Source of the DNA: Rhodanobacteraceae bacterium
Lineage (GTDB): Bacteria; Pseudomonadota; Gammaproteobacteria; Xanthomonadales; Rhodanobacteraceae
Assembly: GCA_004299555.1 (NCBI GenBank)
Contig: SCQU01000029.1
Coordinates: 124,001-188,000 of the forward strand
DNA: 64,000 nt
Direction of reading: 5' to 3'
The translations under genes were made by a program, and so were the position numbers. The notes under the pieces are model-generated. The model worked only from the letters and a program-made list of their open reading frames with translations, was not told where the DNA came from and searched no databases. This document shows, piece after piece, positions 1 through 10,444 of this stretch. Positions within the stretch are counted from its first letter, which is position 1, and every line of letters starts with the position of its first letter.

Positions 1-118
1 CGATGGCCGCCAATGCCGCCAGCGCGATCGCCAGCGGCAGGTCGATGCGCGGGCGCGAAAAAATCCGTTGGCCAAGGCGCAGCGCGCGCGCGGTGAGGGT
101 GTTGGCGAGCGCGTTCAT
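1..118 (-). CDS. rodA: RodA peptidoglycan glycosyltransferase, N-terminal fragment
   Basis: Only the first 39 codons are inside the window; the gene runs off the left edge. The visible N-terminus is a short basic stretch, then RPRIDLPL and an Ala/Leu-rich segment that starts the first membrane helix, as in SEDS-family RodA. Its ATG at 118-116 overlaps the mrdA TGA in an ATGA junction, so the two are probably translationally coupled. RodA is the glycosyltransferase partner of PBP2 in the elongasome. The call rests on this short N-terminus and on the conserved mrdA-rodA order. Confidence 0.85.
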   Translation of the reverse strand, partial: MNALANTLTARALRLGQRIFSRPRIDLPLAIALAALAAI

Positions 119-2037
119 GGCGTGGCGGGTGCGGCGCCGGCGGCTTGCGCGGCCACCGTTGGCGCGATGACGAGCGGGCGCTGCGAGGGTGGCGTATCGG
201 CCAGCCATTGGTTCAGGATTTGGCGCGCGATGGGCGCCGCCGCGCTGCCGCCCCAGGCGCCATGCTCCAGCACCACCGCAACCGCGATCTGCGGGTGGTT
301 GGCGGGCGTGTAGCAGATGAACCACGCGCGGTGGCGCTCGGCGAGATACTTGAGGCTTTTGTCGGTGTTGTAGGCATCGGTCGTGCGCGAGTAACGCTCG
401 GCGGTACCGGTTTTGCCGGCGATGAGGTACGGGAACCCGGCGCCCAGCCCGTGCGCCGTGCCGAGCGGGCTGTATACCACGCCCAGCATGCCTTGCTTGA
501 CCGGAGCGAGGTCGGCCGGGTTGTGGGTGATCTGCACCGGGGGCCGTTGCGGGTATGGCACCACGGGTGCCTCGAGGCCGTCGCTGGTCGCGGCCAGGAG
601 GCGTGGCGTGTGCGCGGTGCCGCCATCGGCGAGTGCCGCAAGTGCGTGGGCCATTTGCAGCGGAGTCACCATCCAGTAGCCCTGACCGATGCCGGAGATC
701 ACCGTTTCGCCCGGGTACCACGGTTGGTGGAAGGTCTTGCGCTTCCACTCGGGCGAGGGCAGCACGCCGCCGGTTTCATCGGGCAGGTCAACCCCGGTGG
801 GCTGGCCGAAGCCAAATTTTGCCATCCATCTGTCGAAGCGGCCGATGCCCATCTGGTAGGCCAGCGAATAAAAATAGGTGTTGACCGACTGGGTGATGGC
901 CTGCGTCAGGTCCACCCAGCCCGAGCCGTTGCGAATGTCGTCGCGATACCCGCGCGAGGAACCCGGGATGTAATAGGTGCCGGTGGAGAGAATCTTGTCA
1001 GTCGGCGTGCGCAGGCCAAGCTCCAGTCCCCCCAGGCCGATGAATGGCTTGACCGTCGAGCCGGGCGGGTAGCCGCCGCGCATGGCGCGGTCGAGCAGCG
1101 GCTTTTCGGGGTTGTCCAGCAGCGCCGAATAGTCGGCCCGGCTGATTCCGTTGACAAAGAGGTTCGGGTCGAAGCTTGGCACCGTCACCATTGCCAGCAC
1201 GTCGCCGTTGCGCGGGTCGATCGCAACCGCGGCGCCGGAGCGCCCGTCAAAGGCGGCGAAAGCGGCCTTCTGCAAGCGCTCGTCGACGGTCAGGTACAGG
1301 TTCTTGCCGGGCTTGGCGGCCACGCGTTGCAGTACGCGGAGCGGACGCTGGCTGGCGTTGACCTCGACGATCTCGTAGCCGGGCGTACCGTGCAGCAGGC
1401 TTTCATATTCCTTTTCGATGCCGCTCTTGCCGACGTGGGTGGTACCGGCGTAAAGATCGGGGTTGAGCTTGGCCTGTTCCTTTGCATCGATGCGGCCGAC
1501 GTAGCCGATGAGGTGCGCAAACTCGGCCCCGTACGGATAGTTGCGGGTGAGGTAGGGCGTGATGCTGACGCCCGGGAATTGCCACTGGTTGATCGCGAAG
1601 CGGTCGCGTTCGCTTTCGGTGATGTGGAATTTCAGCGGCACCGATTCAAACGGGCGGTGCTGGTTGACGCTTTGCTTGAAGCGGCGGATGTCGTCACCGG
1701 TCAGTGGCACCACCGCCGCCAGGCGCGCGAGCATCGCGTCCATGTGCCTGACCTTGTCCGGCACCACGTCAAGCCGGAATGCGGGGATGTTGTCGGCAAG
1801 CAGTTTGCCCTCGCGGTCGTAGATCAGGCCGCGAGGCGGCGGCAGGTGCGACAGGCGCACGCGATTGGCCTTGGCCTGCGTCGAGTACTCGGTGTGCTCG
1901 GATACCTGCAGGTACACAAAACGGCCCGCCACCACCGCCACGAGTGCCAGCATGATGGCAAACCCGGCCAGCGCGCGACGGGCAAAACGCGCACGCCGGG
2001 CGTGTTCGTTCTTCAGCTCGTCGTAGCCGCCGTTCAT
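115..2037 (-). CDS. mrdA: Penicillin-binding protein 2 (elongasome transpeptidase)
   Basis: Class B penicillin-binding protein that cross-links peptidoglycan during cell elongation, working with RodA and the MreBCD scaffold in the inner membrane. A single membrane anchor lies at about residues 21-43, followed by the PBP dimerisation region. The transpeptidase motifs are all present: S327-T-V-K330 (SxxK nucleophile), S384-V-N386, and K542-T-G544 in GKTGTAE. At 640 residues it has normal PBP2 length. It is the fourth gene of a tight minus-strand operon; its start overlaps the mreD stop and its stop overlaps the rodA start, each by 4 bp. Confidence 0.96.
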   Translation of the reverse strand: MNGGYDELKNEHARRARFARRALAGFAIMLALVAVVAGRFVYLQVSEHTEYSTQAKANRVRLSHLPPPRGLIYDREGKLLADNIPAFRLDVVPDKVRHMDAMLARLAAVVPLTGDDIRRFKQSVNQHRPFESVPLKFHITESERDRFAINQWQFPGVSITPYLTRNYPYGAEFAHLIGYVGRIDAKEQAKLNPDLYAGTTHVGKSGIEKEYESLLHGTPGYEIVEVNASQRPLRVLQRVAAKPGKNLYLTVDERLQKAAFAAFDGRSGAAVAIDPRNGDVLAMVTVPSFDPNLFVNGISRADYSALLDNPEKPLLDRAMRGGYPPGSTVKPFIGLGGLELGLRTPTDKILSTGTYYIPGSSRGYRDDIRNGSGWVDLTQAITQSVNTYFYSLAYQMGIGRFDRWMAKFGFGQPTGVDLPDETGGVLPSPEWKRKTFHQPWYPGETVISGIGQGYWMVTPLQMAHALAALADGGTAHTPRLLAATSDGLEAPVVPYPQRPPVQITHNPADLAPVKQGMLGVVYSPLGTAHGLGAGFPYLIAGKTGTAERYSRTTDAYNTDKSLKYLAERHRAWFICYTPANHPQIAVAVVLEHGAWGGSAAAPIARQILNQWLADTPPSQRPLVIAPTVAAQAAGAAPATP

Positions 2038-2537
2038 GTCGTGCGCGGCCCCTTCTTGCCGCGAATGCGCGTGTTGATGTCATCCAGCAGCAGGAACACG
2101 AAGGGCCAGACCACCGCGCCTACGGCGGGGGCGAGCCAGGACAGCGCGGGCATCGCCGGAGCCCCCGCGAACGCGCGGATCAGCGCCTGCAGGACATGGT
2201 TGTTCAAGAGCAGCAACCACACCGCCAGCGCCTGCTGCCACATCGGGAAGAACCGCAGGCGCGAACGGAAACGCAGCGCGATGAACACCAGCACCGCAAG
2301 GCGCAGCGCCTGATCGCCCAGCAGCGCGCCGTTCAGGAGGTCAGCCGCAAGCCCGACGCAAAATGCCAGGCCCACGCCGACCTGATCGGTGGACTCCAGC
2401 GCCCAGTACATGAGGACCAGCGCGGGCCAGTAGGGCTTCAGCGGCTGGATGACCACGGGCAGCGGCATCAGCATCAAGAGCAGCGATGCGATGATGGCGA
2501 CCCAGAACGCCCAGCCTTGTGCGCGCAGTCGGTTCAC
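2034..2537 (-). CDS. mreD: Rod shape-determining membrane protein MreD
   Basis: Small polytopic inner-membrane protein (167 residues) of the elongasome that links MreC/MreB to wall synthesis enzymes. About five hydrophobic segments can be seen, starting with a helix just after the basic N-terminus, and the size is typical for MreD. MreD diverges fast in sequence, so the call depends on topology and on its place between mreC and mrdA, with 4-bp overlaps on both sides. No alternative function fits this context. Confidence 0.93.
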   Translation of the reverse strand: MNRLRAQGWAFWVAIIASLLLMLMPLPVVIQPLKPYWPALVLMYWALESTDQVGVGLAFCVGLAADLLNGALLGDQALRLAVLVFIALRFRSRLRFFPMWQQALAVWLLLLNNHVLQALIRAFAGAPAMPALSWLAPAVGAVVWPFVFLLLDDINTRIRGKKGPRTT

Positions 2538-3505
2538 GGGCGGGTTCCTGCCGGCGCCGCGCGGGTGGCGGGCGCAGCAGCGGCCGGTTTGCGCGTGGCT
2601 GAGGTGGGTGCCAGCGATGCCGGCGGGCCGACCGCGGGCGCGGGCGCGGGCGGGCCGACGGGATCGGGCTGATCCTGCAGCAGCAACACTTCGCCACTGC
2701 GCTCAAGATGCGCCGCGGGTTTCACCAGCGCTTCGGCGAACATGCCCGACGAGCCGCGCTGGATCCCGGTGACGGTGCCGACCGGGAAACCGGCCGGGAA
2801 GCGCCCGCCGAGGCCCGAGGTCACCAGCGTGTCGCCCGCTTTCACGTCCGCCGACAAGGGCAGGTTCGGTACCGTCAGCTGGTCGGGATCGCCGGTGCCG
2901 TGCGCGATTCCGCGCAGGCCCGTGCGCGAAAACACGACGGGCACCGCATGGTCGGGGTCGATCACCAGCATCACGATCGATGCGTGGGGCAACGTCTCGG
3001 TGATCTGGCCCATCACGCCGTGGCCATCGATCACCACCTGGCCCACGTGTACGCCTTCATCGGCGCCGGCGTTCAGCATGATGCGGTCGCGCGTGGGGCC
3101 AAGCTGCACGTTGATCAGGCGTGCCAGCTGCGCGTGCAGGCCCAGCAGCCGGCGCGTGTCCAGCAATTCCTTGAGCCGTGCATTTTGCCGGGTCACCGCG
3201 TCCAGCCGGTCCAGGCGCGCCTCGGCCAGCAGCAAGGCTTCGTGCAATTGCCGGTTTTCGTCCACCAGTTTGCGCCGCTGGGTGAGCGTGGTGCCGGCGT
3301 CGTGGACCCACTCGGCCGGCGCCGCCGCCAGCCGGTACACCGGCACGATCGCGGCGGCGGTGGCGTAGCGCACCTGGTGCAGCCAGCCGTTGCGGTGGTC
3401 GAGCACCATCAGCACCGCGGCCAGCGCGAGGTAGGCGATCAGGCGCAGCGTACCCGCGGTCGCGTCCGAGAAAATCGGAGTGGATTCCTGTTGCGGAAGC
3501 GCCAT
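2534..3505 (-). CDS. mreC: Rod shape-determining protein MreC
   Basis: Periplasmic scaffold of the elongasome: an N-terminal membrane helix (about residues 18-36 from the chosen start), a coiled coil where LDAVTRQNARLKELL-type heptads are visible, and a beta-rich MreC core. The C-terminal 45 residues are low-complexity Ala/Pro, a common variable tail. The open frame extends upstream to 3550, but the ATG at 3505 (MALPQQ...) puts the anchor at the usual distance from the N-terminus; this choice is an inference. The stop overlaps mreD by 4 bp. Confidence 0.94.
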   Translation of the reverse strand: MALPQQESTPIFSDATAGTLRLIAYLALAAVLMVLDHRNGWLHQVRYATAAAIVPVYRLAAAPAEWVHDAGTTLTQRRKLVDENRQLHEALLLAEARLDRLDAVTRQNARLKELLDTRRLLGLHAQLARLINVQLGPTRDRIMLNAGADEGVHVGQVVIDGHGVMGQITETLPHASIVMLVIDPDHAVPVVFSRTGLRGIAHGTGDPDQLTVPNLPLSADVKAGDTLVTSGLGGRFPAGFPVGTVTGIQRGSSGMFAEALVKPAAHLERSGEVLLLQDQPDPVGPPAPAPAVGPPASLAPTSATRKPAAAAPATRAAPAGTRP

Positions 3506-3653
3506 GGCGGTTTGCGCAGGCCGGGTGAGCCGAAAAATGCAGCGTAACAAGAATGGCGGTGCGGTGCGGCGCAGCGCCGGGCGCTGCAGCGCGGTGACGC
3601 GGCGGCTTCAAGGCCTCCTGAAGAACCGTTCCGCGCGGCAGGTCAGCCAGCGG

Positions 3654-4763
<1,110 letters not shown>

Positions 4764-4878
4764 TCAGCGTGCCGCGGCGGTGCAAGGACGCAATCATGGC
4801 CATATGCGGGCACGGCATTGAGTTGCGGGCGTCCTGCTAGGATCAGGAACTTGTGCCACGTTGACAAGGTTTTGGCCG

Positions 4879-5817
4879 ATGCCCGCTGCGCTGATCTGTG
4901 GTTCCATGGCGTTTGACACCATCATGGTGTTTGAGGATCGTTTCAGGAACCACATCCTGCCAGACAAGATCCAGATGCTGAACGTGTCTTTTCTGGTGCC
5001 GCGGATGCGTCGCGAGTTTGGCGGGTGCGCCGGCAACATCGCCTACAACCTGAAGCTCCTGGGCGGTGAACCGCTGCCGATGGCGACCGTGGGGCAGGAT
5101 TTTGGTGCGTATCGCGCGTGGTTTGGCGCGGCCGGCATTTCGCTCGCGCACGTGCGCGAAGTGCCCGATACCTTTACAGCGCAGGCCTTCATCACCACCG
5201 ACCAGGACAACAACCAGATCACCGCCTTCCACCCGGGTGCGATGCTGCAGAGCCAGCTGAACCACGTTGCCGATGCAGCGGACGCCGCGATTGGGATCGT
5301 GGCGCCGGACGGGCGCGAGGGCATGTTGCAGCACGCGGCCGAGTTCGCGGCGGCCGGCATTCCCTTTATTTTCGATCCGGGCCAGGCGCTGCCCTTGTTC
5401 AACGGCGAAGAGTTTCGCGCCTTCATCGAAAAAGCCGACTACGTCGCGGTGAACAGCTACGAAGCCAGTCTGCTCGGCGAGCGCACCGGCTGGTCGGAAG
5501 CCGACATCGCCCGCCGGGTCAAGGCGTTCATCGTGACGCGCGGGGCCGAGGGGTCCACGATCTACGCGGGCGGCGAAACCCATGTGATTCCCAGCGCCAA
5601 GCCGGCCGCGGTGGTCGATCCAACGGGCTGCGGCGACGCCTACCGCGCGGGCCTGATCCACGGCATCCTGCGCGGCTGCGACTGGCCGACCACGGGCCGG
5701 ATCGCGTCGCTGGCCGGGGCGCTGAAAATCGCCCACCCGGGTACCCAGAACCAGCGCTTCACGCCGGCGGAATTTGCGGCCGAATTCAAGCGCCAGTTCA
5801 GTGTGGCGCTGGCCTGA
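4879..5817 (+). CDS. PfkB-family carbohydrate/nucleoside kinase
   Basis: Member of the ribokinase/PfkB superfamily, which phosphorylates a sugar or nucleoside hydroxyl with ATP. Visible marks are the N-terminal GSMAFDTI strand, the GGCAGNIAYNL substrate-binding signature, and the C-terminal PTGCGDAYRAGL motif holding the catalytic Asp and the anion hole. Length (312 aa) fits the family. Closely similar proteins in beta/gammaproteobacteria are often annotated as adenosine kinase, but the substrate cannot be read from sequence. An in-frame TTG at 4861 is an alternative start; ATG 4879 gives the usual N-terminus. It is divergent from mreB. Confidence 0.88.
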   Translation: MPAALICGSMAFDTIMVFEDRFRNHILPDKIQMLNVSFLVPRMRREFGGCAGNIAYNLKLLGGEPLPMATVGQDFGAYRAWFGAAGISLAHVREVPDTFTAQAFITTDQDNNQITAFHPGAMLQSQLNHVADAADAAIGIVAPDGREGMLQHAAEFAAAGIPFIFDPGQALPLFNGEEFRAFIEKADYVAVNSYEASLLGERTGWSEADIARRVKAFIVTRGAEGSTIYAGGETHVIPSAKPAAVVDPTGCGDAYRAGLIHGILRGCDWPTTGRIASLAGALKIAHPGTQNQRFTPAEFAAEFKRQFSVALA

Positions 5818-5935
5818 CCCTGCGGCGGCAGGCCCGCGCAACCTGAACGGTCGCGCGCGGGCGGGGTGACGCCGCAGCCTGCCGCGCGCGAAAATGCAGG
5901 CGGCATCGTCCGCCGCGCCATCCCCGGAGATCACC

Positions 5936-6376
5936 ATGCACGTCGCACGCACCCTTGTCCTTGCCACGCTGCTCGCCGGCGCGTCCTTTGCCTATGCCGG
6001 CACGGCGCAGGCGGCGGGCGAAATCAGTTGCCGGATGACCTTCGAAATGCACGGCTGGTCGGTCTTCTACAAGCGCGCCGACGGCAGCGGCAACGTGCGC
6101 TGCAGCAATGGGCAACACCTGCACGTCCACCTGCGCAGCCGCGGTGGCGGCTTGACCGCCGGCGAGTACAGCATCACCGGCGTGGGCAAGTTTTCCGGCA
6201 TCTTCAACATCGACTCCATCCTTGGTACCTACGTCACCGGCGGTGCCCACGCGGGCGCAGCCAACACCGCGCGTGGCACCGTGATGACCAAGGGCAACGT
6301 CTCGCTCGCCCTCAAGGGCACCGGCAAGGGGTGGAACCTGGGGATCGATTTCGGCAAGTTCACGATCAGCCGGTAG
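5936..6376 (+). CDS. Exported hypothetical protein
   Basis: I do not recognise a named family. The protein is 146 residues with a clear Sec signal peptide (basic start, hydrophobic core, AQA-type cleavage near residue 23), so it is probably periplasmic. The mature part is Gly- and Ser-rich with regular short hydrophobic/polar alternation, suggesting a small beta-sandwich or barrel, and holds two cysteines that could pair. ATG 5936 is chosen over ATG 5894 because a GGAG ribosome site lies 7 bases ahead and the signal peptide then begins correctly. It stands alone between the kinase and a convergent peptidase gene. Confidence 0.75.
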   Translation: MHVARTLVLATLLAGASFAYAGTAQAAGEISCRMTFEMHGWSVFYKRADGSGNVRCSNGQHLHVHLRSRGGGLTAGEYSITGVGKFSGIFNIDSILGTYVTGGAHAGAANTARGTVMTKGNVSLALKGTGKGWNLGIDFGKFTISR

Positions 6377-6488
6377 GCTTTCGGCTGTACGCCGCGGCGT
6401 CGCGCAAAGGCGCGGGAAGGCTCTGCTTCATTGGCGGCCATCGATGGTCTTGCTCGATTGTACGGAGACGGTTGCGGGCGGTGCACCG

Positions 6489-8300
6489 TCAACCACCCTT
6501 GTGCGCCGGGATGAACTGCTGGTCGACGGCCTCGGCCAGTTGATCGGGCGGCAACAGGCCCTGCGACAGGATGAAGTCGTTGAACTGTTCAAGGTTGAAA
6601 CGCTTGCCAAGCGCGACTTCGGTGTGCGCGCGCAATTGCAGGATGCGCGAATACCCGTAGAAGTACGCGGTGGCCTGGCCTGGCGAGCGGAACCTGAAGC
6701 GGTCGAGCTCCTCGCGCGCGAAGGCTTCGGAAATGCCGACGTCATTGACGAGGATGTCGTGCGCGCGCTGCTTGGAAATCAGCCCGAGGTTCAGCATCGG
6801 GTCAAGGTACGCGCGTGCCGCGCGCAGCAGGCGCAGCTGCAGGGCGATCATCTGCCCTCCGGCGGGCTCGTAGGGCACCATCATCCATTCGGCGTACAGC
6901 GCCCAGCCCTCGACGTTGACGCTGTTGAAGGCAAACAGCGACCGTGCCAGCGATACGCCGTGTTCGACCATCGCCGAGAACTGCAGCTCGTGCCCCGGAC
7001 GGCCCTCGTGCGCGGTCAGCGTCCAGGCGCAGGCCTTGCAGGTGAAGTCATCGTAGGCGTCGCTCTTGCCACCGGCGCTGGGCGGATTGCCCAAGGGCAG
7101 CACGAAGGTTCCGCGCTCGCCGTGGTTGTTGATCAGTGGCGGCGGATCCATGTGCGGGGCGGGTTCGGCGGCGCTTTCCGCCTCGGACGCGAGGCGCATG
7201 ATCATCTGCCGCTTGGGCAGGGTGACGATGTGGTGCCTGCGGATGATGGCTTCAATTTGCCCGATCACGCCTTGGTAGTACGGTTCGATGGTCCGCTTGT
7301 CGAGCTGTTGCTGCTTGAGTTCACGGATGACCGCGCGGTAATCGGTGGTGGCCGGGAACCCTTCCGCCTTGGCGACGTAGGGCGCCAGGGTTTCCATCTG
7401 GGCCTGGATTTCCATGAACGCTTGCTCGGCCTGGCGGATCAGTTGCTGCGGCGGGATGTCGATGCCGACGTTCTTCAGGTTGTCGGCGTAGATGGCTTCC
7501 GGCAGGCGCGCGTTGGTGCGCGCACGCGGCAGCACCGTCGACTTCACCCACGCGTCGTAGGCCGCAAGTTGTTTTTGCAGCGCGTCCAGCGCAGGCCCGG
7601 CGCCGGCGATCTGGTACTTCGCGTAGAGCTTGCGGATGCCGTCAACGTAGCGCGCGGTGTTGGCGAGGTTTTGTTGGACCTCGCCCTGGTAGGGCCCCAG
7701 CAGCTTCTTGTCGCCGGCCTTGGCGGCGTAGAGGGCTTCGGCTTCCTGCGTGACCGGTGTGCAACCCGGCGCCATGCCGACGTAGCACTTGAGCCGCGCG
7801 AGCGCGTGCGGTCGCCGTGCGGCCGCGACCTGGTCCTGCAGCAACCCGAATTCCCCCTGGAAGATGGTTTGCCCGACGTCGGTGTAAGGCAGCATGTATT
7901 GGTCCTGCAGCCTGCTGCTCTCGATGAAGCGGCCCGCCGCGTGGAGTATGATCTCGAGATCCTCGCGCACGTTCGGATCGGTGGTTTTGGCCAGATCCTG
8001 CTGCAGCTCGGCGCGCGCCGTGGCAAGTGCTGCGCGCGACCGCATACCCACGTTCGGTTTCAGGTCGACGACCCTGGTGTCGTAACCTGGCAGGCCGAAA
8101 CGCGACGCGAATTCGGGCTGGAATTCCGCCAGCACCTTCAGCAGTACCTGCGCGTAGGCGTTGCTTTGCTGGACCCACGCGGACGCCGGCGGCGCCGTGG
8201 TGGATGCCGCTGGCGGGGCACTGGGGGCCGGTGCCGCGGCGACTGCGGCGGTAGCCGCGAACGCCAGCGTGGCGGCGGCTGCAAGCGTGCGCTTGAACAT
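6489..8300 (-). CDS. DUF885 family exported metallopeptidase-like protein
   Basis: A 603-residue exported protein of the DUF885 family. It has a signal peptide (about residues 1-22), a Pro/Ala linker and a large helical body. A zinc-protease-like motif H431-E432-G-R-P-G-H437 lies in the C-terminal half, followed by NVEGWALYAEW, whose Glu is a plausible third metal ligand. Family members are presumed zinc carboxypeptidase-like enzymes, but few substrates are known. The stop is close to the convergent exported gene ending at 6376. Activity is inferred from the HExxxGH motif; substrate is unknown. Confidence 0.88.
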   Translation of the reverse strand: MFKRTLAAAATLAFAATAAVAAAPAPSAPPAASTTAPPASAWVQQSNAYAQVLLKVLAEFQPEFASRFGLPGYDTRVVDLKPNVGMRSRAALATARAELQQDLAKTTDPNVREDLEIILHAAGRFIESSRLQDQYMLPYTDVGQTIFQGEFGLLQDQVAAARRPHALARLKCYVGMAPGCTPVTQEAEALYAAKAGDKKLLGPYQGEVQQNLANTARYVDGIRKLYAKYQIAGAGPALDALQKQLAAYDAWVKSTVLPRARTNARLPEAIYADNLKNVGIDIPPQQLIRQAEQAFMEIQAQMETLAPYVAKAEGFPATTDYRAVIRELKQQQLDKRTIEPYYQGVIGQIEAIIRRHHIVTLPKRQMIMRLASEAESAAEPAPHMDPPPLINNHGERGTFVLPLGNPPSAGGKSDAYDDFTCKACAWTLTAHEGRPGHELQFSAMVEHGVSLARSLFAFNSVNVEGWALYAEWMMVPYEPAGGQMIALQLRLLRAARAYLDPMLNLGLISKQRAHDILVNDVGISEAFAREELDRFRFRSPGQATAYFYGYSRILQLRAHTEVALGKRFNLEQFNDFILSQGLLPPDQLAEAVDQQFIPAHKGG

Positions 8301-8385
8301 GGCTCATCTCCCCAGGGCGGTCAGGCCAAATTAACACGGTCCGGCGTGCGGTGGAGGGACCGAAAGTCAGGTCGCGGAAGGCCGG

Positions 8386-9255
8386 TCAGGGCGCGCTGAA
8401 ATCACCCTGGTAGCCGGCCGCGAGAAACCTGGCGAACACGCTCGCCGGGACGTCGACGGTCTGGGTGCCATTGACGTACGGCGCGACCTGGTAGGGCGGG
8501 AAGATCAGCGTGAGGCCAGGGCTGGCAGCGTCGGCGGTGGCGCCCGCGCGCACCACGAATACCGAGTAATTCACGCTGGTCGGCCGGGTGCCGCCGTCGA
8601 GCATCTGCAGCATGCTGGACTTCCATTCGCGCAGCGCCGCGGGTGACCCTTCGCCCGCTTTGGGCGCGTGCGCCATGAACTTTTTCAGCAGTGCGTCGTG
8701 CGCGAAATTGGCCAGCGCCTTGCGGGCCGCGTCCGGTTGCGCGAACAGGTCGTCCAGCGCGATCTGGCGCTGGTGTTTGCGGTCATACACGAAACTGGCC
8801 TGGATCGGGATCGGGTGCGCGCCGCCGGTGTCCTGCATCCCGGTTTCGCGCACGCTGATGAAGGCTTGCGTAGCGGCGACGACCTTGAAATCGAGCACCA
8901 GTGCGAATTGCCGGCCGGCCATGGCGGGGACCTGCCCGGGGTCCGGCAAGCCCTGCAGGAATTCGCGTTTGGCGTTGTCGGCCGTCGTACGCATTGCGGC
9001 GGCCAGTGACGCCGCGCTTGCCGGCAAGGCCGGCAGTGAAATGGCAATCTTGTAGTGCGGGGTGGAAACGTTGTCGGCGGGCAGCGGCGCCGTGCTCGCC
9101 GGCGCCGGCGCGGTTTGCGGCGGCGGGATGACCGGTGACGCTGCACTCGCCGGTACGGCGGGCGTCGGGGCCGGAGCGGACGATTGCTGACAGCCCGGGA
9201 GTGCCAGTGCAGCGAGCGCGAGGGCGAGACAAGCGGGCGTGGTCGCGTTCATCAT
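8386..9255 (-). CDS. Lipoprotein with DUF3298/RsiV-like domain
   Basis: Predicted lipoprotein of 289 residues. A short hydrophobic signal ends in LALPGC, a lipobox with Cys near residue 23, followed by an Ala/Pro-rich spacer and a globular domain. The second half (TGGAHPIPIQASFVYD, later LTLIFPPYQVAPYVNG) matches the pattern of DUF3298/DUF4163 domains found in RsiV-type proteins. The open frame continues upstream to 10359, but that part is only antisense to dusA; the start at 9255 (or ATG 9252) has a GGAG site 6 bases upstream and gives a correct signal peptide. Function unknown; probably an envelope protein. Confidence 0.8.
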   Translation of the reverse strand: MMNATTPACLALALAALALPGCQQSSAPAPTPAVPASAASPVIPPPQTAPAPASTAPLPADNVSTPHYKIAISLPALPASAASLAAAMRTTADNAKREFLQGLPDPGQVPAMAGRQFALVLDFKVVAATQAFISVRETGMQDTGGAHPIPIQASFVYDRKHQRQIALDDLFAQPDAARKALANFAHDALLKKFMAHAPKAGEGSPAALREWKSSMLQMLDGGTRPTSVNYSVFVVRAGATADAASPGLTLIFPPYQVAPYVNGTQTVDVPASVFARFLAAGYQGDFSAP

Positions 9256-9345
9256 TGGCAGCTCCGGTGCGCAGCGCGGGAGTGTAGGCGACGCCTTGTT
9301 AAGCATTCGCTGTGGTGCCGGGCGGTATGCCCTTATCATGGGCCC

Positions 9346-10344
9346 ATGTCCAACGCCGTGGCCAACCCGTGGCGCCTCTGCGTGGCGCCGATGATGGATT
9401 GGACCGACACCCACTGTCGGTACTTCCACCGCCTGCTGAGTCCGGGCGCGCGCCTGTACACCGAGATGCTGACGGCCGCGGCGCTGGTACACGGCGACCG
9501 TGCGCACCTCTTGGCGTACAACCCCGAAGAACATCCAGTGGCGTTGCAACTGGGCGGTGCCGATCCCGTGGCGCTGGCGGCAGCCGCGCGCTGGGGTGCC
9601 GACGCCGGCTATGACGAAATCAACCTCAACGTCTGCTGTCCGTCCGATCGGGTGCAGTCCGGAGCGTTCGGCGCCTGCCAGATGCGCGATCCGGCGCAGG
9701 TGGGCGACTGCGTGCGTGCGATGCACGAAGCGGTATCGGTGCCGGTCACGGTGAAGTGCCGGATCGGGGTGGATGCCCAGGACGATGATGCCGATCTGTT
9801 CGCGTTTGCCGCGAGCGTGGCCGCGGCCGGTGCGCGCGTGCTGATCGTGCATGCGCGCAAGGCGTGGCTCAAGGGGCTGTCGCCCAAGCAGAACCGTGAG
9901 GTTCCGCCGCTCAATTACGCGCGCGTGTACCGGCTGAAACAGGAGTTCCCCGCGCTGACGGTGGTCATCAACGGTGGCATTGATGAGCTTGCGGCGGTGC
10001 GCGAACACCTGCGTCATGTCGACGGTGTGATGCTCGGCCGGCTCGCCTACCAGAATCCCTACGCGCTGGCCTGCGTGGATGCGGCGCTGTCCGGGGTGCC
10101 GCCGCCGTCGCGCGAGGCCGTCTTGCGGCGCTTGCGCGCCTACATTGAAATGCGCCGTGCGGGCGGTGTGCGCCTGGCATCGATTACGCGGCATGTCCTG
10201 GGGCTGTATCACGGTGAGTTTGGCGGCCGGGCGTTCCGCCGGGTGTTGTCCGAGCGCGCGCACGCGGCCGATGCCGGTTGGGAAGCGGTCGAAGCCGCGC
10301 TGGCGGAAGTGCGCGGTGACGGCGGCCAGCGACGGGTGGCCTAG
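9346..10344 (+). CDS. dusA: tRNA-dihydrouridine(20/20a) synthase
   Basis: FMN-dependent enzyme that reduces uridine 20/20a in the D-loop of tRNAs to dihydrouridine using NADPH. TIM-barrel motifs are clear: VAPMMDWTD at the N-terminus, INLNVCCPSDRVQSGAFGAC carrying the catalytic cysteine, TVKCRIGVD, VHARKAWLKGLSP, and VINGGI/GVMLGR for FMN phosphate binding. The DusA-specific CPSDRVQ..FGAC context separates it from DusB/DusC. Length 332 aa is normal. ATG 9346 is chosen because the catalytic core starts directly after it; earlier in-frame ATGs only add antisense sequence of the neighbour. Confidence 0.95.
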   Translation: MSNAVANPWRLCVAPMMDWTDTHCRYFHRLLSPGARLYTEMLTAAALVHGDRAHLLAYNPEEHPVALQLGGADPVALAAAARWGADAGYDEINLNVCCPSDRVQSGAFGACQMRDPAQVGDCVRAMHEAVSVPVTVKCRIGVDAQDDDADLFAFAASVAAAGARVLIVHARKAWLKGLSPKQNREVPPLNYARVYRLKQEFPALTVVINGGIDELAAVREHLRHVDGVMLGRLAYQNPYALACVDAALSGVPPPSREAVLRRLRAYIEMRRAGGVRLASITRHVLGLYHGEFGGRAFRRVLSERAHAADAGWEAVEAALAEVRGDGGQRRVA

Positions 10345-10444
10345 GCGCGTGACCGCCACGGCGGCGCGGCTTCGTGTTCAGCACGAATTCAATGGCTCGC
10401 CGCATGATCGGGGCTGTGGATTGGCGCGGCCCCGGTACCCAACG

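Noticed and set aside
145-2313. 722-codon plus-strand frame opposite mrdA and mreD
   Set aside because: High-GC antisense shadow; the minus-strand genes have full catalytic motifs and operon overlaps.
9256-10359. Upstream extension of the DUF3298-like lipoprotein frame
   Set aside because: It lies antisense to dusA; the lipoprotein signal peptide and ribosome site place the start at 9255.
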